Source: Pohlia nutans
Taxonomy: Eukaryota > Streptophyta > Bryopsida > Bryales > Mniaceae
DNA length: 64,000 nucleotides
NCBI GenBank assembly: GCA_022496805.1
Contig: CM040089.1
Location: 44,562,372-44,626,371 of the forward strand
Reading direction: 5' to 3'
In this document: positions 59,809-64,000 of the stretch, piece after piece
How the letters are laid out: each line of letters begins with the position of its first letter
Position numbering within the stretch: the first letter of the stretch is position 1
The notes under the pieces: model-generated
What the model was told of the DNA's origin: nothing
The model's input: only the letters and a program-made list of their open reading frames with translations
Database searches by the model: none
Translations under genes and position numbers: made by a program

Positions 59809-60930
59809 CTCCCTGTTTCATAATAAGAGTTCACTTTGCAAAAAACATTAGAGTTATCCAAAAACAGAATTGCTCCATGAGCAGAGTTCAAGTGGAGTTC
59901 TCTTCCTATAATTACAATTTTTGACATTCATTGTTCATAAATAGTTTCCATGGTCGGGTCTCTTGGCTTGGAGGAACTTGTGGGAACTCTCCTTTAGCAT
60001 TGAGGAGGTCACAAGTTCCATGAACCATAGTGGTGCTAGGCCTTGCTTTAGATTATTCTCCAACTCACAATAGACTAGTTTTGCAGTCTTTTTGAACTCA
60101 AAACGAGTCTAAGGTGAGTTTAAGGTTTCTTTCCACTTTGAGACACTCTTTTCGGTTAACTCTATTGAGATTTAACCCTTTAACGTCTAGATTCAACATT
60201 GATTTTGAAGATGCGTTATAAAATGTTTGATGAATAACAAAAATGGAGTTGATATACAAAGATAAGTTGTAAATGTCAATGTAGAGATCGCATGTACGGT
60301 TGGGTTTATCATATTTTTTATTGATAAATTGTAATTAAAATGTCAATATTTTCTTTTGAAATTCAATTAAATTTTCAAATTGATAAAAAAAAAATTAAAT
60401 TTTTTTGTAATGAATTTGGGATAACATACACTACGAGATGGTATGATTTCCATTATTTGATTCTACTTATTTTGGAAAATCATGTTTAAGGTCTCACTTT
60501 TTGAACAAAGTGTGAAACTTGACAGAAACCAGTTACGTTTTTTTCCAAAAAATCAAAATATCTTATTTTGAAGACCCATACTGTACTAATGATAGTAAAC
60601 TAGCACAAGAACCAAGAGAATTTTGGATAGATGAAAATTGTCTATGTTTGTAGTCAAGAGAGTTATCTGAACCTGTCCATTGTCCAGTATGTAGACGTAT
60701 GCGCATCAAAGGGTTAAGATGGAAATAGAACCCATGTTGAAAGGGATGACACACAATGGTAACTTTTAAAACCGTGTGTCTCGATGGAAAGGGATGAAAA
60801 ACGTAGGGAGTCAATGTAGGAAGGCAACACAATGAATGAGTAGGAATCACAATGAATAAGTAGGAGTAAATTGAATAAATTGAAGCAAAAAAAACCGTGG
60901 TTTTTTACTCTTACTATGAAACGGAGGGAG
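59809..60930. mobile_element. Stowaway-like MITE T copy 3 with nested TTAA element
   Basis: TA-flanked ends CTCCCTGTTTCATAATAAGA and CTTACTATGAAACGGAGGGA then G. A complete family C TTAA element (60172-60717) sits inside; without it the element is about 575 bp. Confidence 0.7.
60172..60717 (-). mobile_element. TTAA element family C copy 2
   Basis: 546 bp bounded by TTAA; ends TTAACCCTTTAACGTCTAGA and TATGCGCATCAAAGGGTTAA. Reverse-orientation homologue of the left part of 35070-36425. Non-coding. Confidence 0.8.
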
Positions 60931-61774
60931 TATGTCAAGAATTTAAGTATTTATAATGAACTCAAGAATTTGGTCCAAATGATTTCTTTTACTTTAGCTA
61001 TAAGTTCTATGGAGGCAGCAACAAGCATAGCGCATGATTGTCCCTCTGGTGAGACTACCATTTGGTATACAATATTTTCAAATTTGTTGTTATGCAGTAA
61101 ATTGGATGTGTGAAGTTTAGGTTTATTTTAAAGTAAAAGTTATTAACGTGTTTAAAGTGTGCCACTTAGAACCAAGTTCCATGGGTTTGAGAAGTTGTCC
61201 ATAGAAGTAGACAAGAGGAGGGGAAAAGTGGAACTTGGAACAATGAACTTAAAAATGAATAAATTTGATTGGTTAGGGAGAAGTTTTCAGGAAGTCTTGG
61301 GCTTGAGAACCCTCCATACTTCATGACAATTTCTCCACCACCTTTTTTTTTTCTCAAAAGCTTATTTGAAATGTGGAATTTGGCTCCCCAAAGTCCCTAA
61401 AAACTTTTTGTTTTCGTGAGATACTTCACCCATGGAATTTGGCTCTTAGTATGGTGCAACACAATTCACAAAGGGATAGATAAGAAGATTCAAATGCTCC
61501 ACTTTTATACAAAGTAATGAAAGTAGTGACAAGAGATAGGGTGAAATTTGTAGCAAAATTTGACTTGATTGGATGGATCAAGGAAGTTTACTATTATGAT
61601 AGTATTTATTCTCCTTAGTGAAAATCAACTCCCATTCTTTGAAAGAAAAAAGAACCCTGTTTCTTTTTCAAACCAACATTAATATAAAAAATGTTTGTTT
61701 GAGACCCCACACCAAAGTCTATAAGAGTTCTCTTTTAAAAAAGAGATGACTTCCATGTTAATAAGTTTATTATG

Positions 61775-61811
<37 letters not shown>

Positions 61812-61907
61812 GAAAGCAAATGAAGGGACCTTCATTGCAAAGGAAAATAAAAGCATACACTACCATGGCCGCAACCGGTCAAGGAGTGAAAGAAAAAGGC
61901 TCCAATG
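60931..61907. other. Intergenic, poly-T tract
   Basis: No gene. A 34-bp T run at 61777-61810 may be the tail of an old retroposon on the minus strand or slippage. Confidence 0.4.
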
Positions 61908-62169
61908 TTAACCCTTAAACGTCAAGGTAAGTCCCATGGGCTTATTTAAAAGAGAATAATCAAGAAAAAAGTAGATTTTCTCAACCAAATCAAGCGTGGA
62001 AAGCTATTGAAAAAGCGATCTAGATTGCAAATTTGCGCCTCATTTGAGAGATTGTGGAATCGTTGGTAAGCAATCAAAGTTATGAAATTGAACAAGTTTT
62101 TGAGGTTGGGGCAGCTGAGATGCCGCAGTGCTACAGTGCTACAATGCTGTCTTGACGTTTAAGGGTTAA
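61908..62169 (+). mobile_element. TTAA element family N copy 2
   Basis: 262 bp; ends TTAACCCTTAAACGTCAAGG and GTCTTGACGTTTAAGGGTTAA-type right end are near-perfect inverses. Internal GCAGTGCTACAGTGCTACAATGC repeats occur near the right end. Confidence 0.8.
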
Positions 62170-62539
62170 GTTGAGGTCATGGAGTGCATCTTCACTTTGG
62201 TACAACACAGTAAATTTAGAGACACTGTGGCAAAGGCCCAACAATCACGTAGGGAGTCCCATAAACACCATTCTTCATATCATACTTTATACATACAGAT
62301 TGCATTGCTGATCATAACTTACACGTGACTTGTGATTTAGTTTTTGGCGGCAAAGAACGTGCTATGTGATGATACACTCATTTGTGTTCATTGAAATTTT
62401 GCCAGGTGGTATGCAGCTGCGTGAAATCTGAGTGTTCTGATACCGTATGCCCCCATCACTCACTCTGCTGAGATACTTGTGTGTGAGTGAGAGTGTTGGG
62501 GACTTGGGGCATTTCGTAAAGGTCATGCTGTTGAAGAAG
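62170..62539. other. Intergenic, no gene seen
   Basis: Non-coding gap between two TTAA elements. Confidence 0.4.
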
Positions 62540-63079
62540 TTAACCCTCAAAGGTCCTCACATGTTTTGTGAAAGTCAAAGCCCTACAATCTGCATACTTG
62601 AAACATCACAATGTATGATTTATAAATTTTCATAGATAATCATCAACATTATGGAGGTATGATAAAAATCTCAACATGATTGGATGATATTTGAAATATA
62701 TAATTTTTTTATCATGTAGACAAGATTTTTTTATAAAAAAAAAACACATTTTTAACAAACTTCATATCAAAAATTATATTTAAGGTAGATAAAAGTTATG
62801 TTTACAAGTAGTAAAAAAATGAAAGTGAAGAAATTAAAAGAGACGCATGATTGGAGCATCCTTAGAAATCCCTTTGTATTTTGTACACTCAAATTTCACA
62901 TTTCTTGATAGTGTAAAATCTTCAAATGAAGTCTATTCTCCCAACGGTCAAAAGATGTATCATAACTCAATTCACATATCTAATGAGAATACCAACTTAT
63001 ACAAAGCTAAAACACTTTTTTTGGGGGCCTTGGACCATAAACCATTCAAAAAATGGATCGTTGGTTCTTTAGGCATTAA
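62540..63079 (+). mobile_element. TTAA element family H copy 2
   Basis: 540 bp; ends TTAACCCTCAAAGGTCCTCA and TTGGTTCTTTAGGCATTAA. Shares most of its length with 37815-38619 but lacks about 265 bp of that copy's interior. Non-coding. Confidence 0.8.
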
Positions 63080-64000
63080 AGGAAGAATGATGTAGTTGAA
63101 AAGTTACATTAACAATGATGTGAAACGTTCCTCATCATTTAAAAAAATAAAAATCCTTACTAATACTTCACTACAATATATGGCAGTTAAGATATAGACA
63201 TTTTCCTTCTACCTTCTATGCTGCCATAGAAAGAACGTTGTCTTTGCATGAAGTCCATGAATATTTTAATAATTAGTAGCATGCTATTGCTTAAGAATTG
63301 AAAAGTAGAATGTATGAGCTTTCTATTGCACTTTATGGTTCTCAATTTGAAGGGCTTTTCTGCTTGTAGCACTAATTTGAAGTTGCATTTGTTTACACAA
63401 TCTTAGTTGTAAAATGTTGGGTGTGTCCCAAGTTTTTTTTTTTTTTTTTTTTTTTTGGAGTTTTGGGATCATTTAACATTAGGCTACAAAGCTTGCATGT
63501 AAGTGAATGAGGTTCTTTTTTTTTAAATTTTTTATTTTGAAAAACCGAACAACGGATCTCGATTCTTTCATACATCCTATATTTTTTTCAATCAACATAT
63601 TGACCTTTTGTGAAACCCTTCATACATCTTGTCTTTTTCATCCAATGTCTTGTCCTTTTTTCATTCATTGCGTGTTGCTCACAAAGTCCTAGCCTGGTTT
63701 GCAACAGGTGCAATCCATTGCCTTGGTGGCTACATGAAGTGGCATTATTCTCATTATATTCCCATATGGTGATTCTCCAAGTGAATTTTTGTAGCAAACT
63801 GGCTATAAAATGCCATAAAAAAACCCTAGTGTTTAAATGCTGGTTATTATAATGTACACTTGTGATCAAGGGGTGAGACAAACTATTTTAGGTGGTTAAA
63901 TATAGTCAAAATTCAAAAGACAATTTTTTTTAGAAAGAACTAATTTTGGATAAAAATTTATTTATTATTTATAATACAGTTGTCGCAAAGAAAGACTATT
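63080..64000. other. Intergenic to window end
   Basis: AT-rich; 24-bp T run at 63433-63456. Short frames only; no feature supported. Confidence 0.4.

Noticed and set aside
1..64000. tRNA, rRNA and organelle insertions
   Set aside because: None recognised by eye; a covariance-model search was not possible here.

Overview
This is a nuclear chromosome segment from a eukaryote, most likely a land plant. It is AT-rich and gene-poor, its genes have GT-AG introns, and it carries TTTAGGG-type repeats, plant-type Stowaway (CTCCCTCCGT) MITEs and a plant DUF604 glycosyltransferase. The abundance of TTAA-flanked piggyBac-like elements would be unusual for a flowering plant, so a seedless plant (bryophyte, lycophyte or fern) is my best guess. 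The sequence does not settle the lineage.

Three genes can be modelled through their splice junctions. (1) Minus strand, 5401 to 1185: a 4-exon, 513-residue type II membrane protein resembling the DUF1647 glycosyltransferase-like family. (2) Plus strand, 29314 to 34124: a 5-exon, 508-residue DUF604 (Fringe-related) glycosyltransferase with an intact DDD motif. (3) Plus strand, 46084 to 47500: a 2-coding-exon, 368-residue basic, probably nuclear protein made of two 130-residue repeats and a CENP-B-like C-terminal part, with a spliced 5' UTR. A weaker candidate gene lies at 27394-28457. Genes 1 and 2 are both predicted secretory-pathway sugar transferases, but nothing shows that they act together.

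Most of the rest is transposon-derived. The dominant class is about 20 non-autonomous elements that start and end with TTAA and have CCCCTAAAGG-type inverted repeats, which is the piggyBac signature. From 35070 to 40730 they lie end to end, with neighbours sharing one TTAA at most joints. The second large feature is a 6.5-kb Mutator-like element (14668-21166) with a near-perfect 9-10 bp target duplication. It carries two satellite arrays of a GGGTGAGGCA/TGCCTCACCC palindrome in opposite orientation around a CT-rich, UTR-like core. A 345-bp deletion derivative of it sits at 40070-40414. A third is a 1.39-kb almost pure hairpin (55524-56909) with Tc1-like ends and a TA duplication.

Other elements: a degenerate LINE 3' end with an RNase H domain (about 7935-9880), a long-TIR element (11094-12310) with a solo end at 25325-25577, Stowaway MITEs at 48929, 53246 and 59809, TA-flanked GGGTCGGCA MITEs at 16069, 42276 and 43375, and several nested insertions. 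All three modelled genes carry a TTAA MITE of family A in an intron. In gene 1 it lies directly against the 3' splice site of the last intron. No transposase gene, tRNA, rRNA or CRISPR was recognised.
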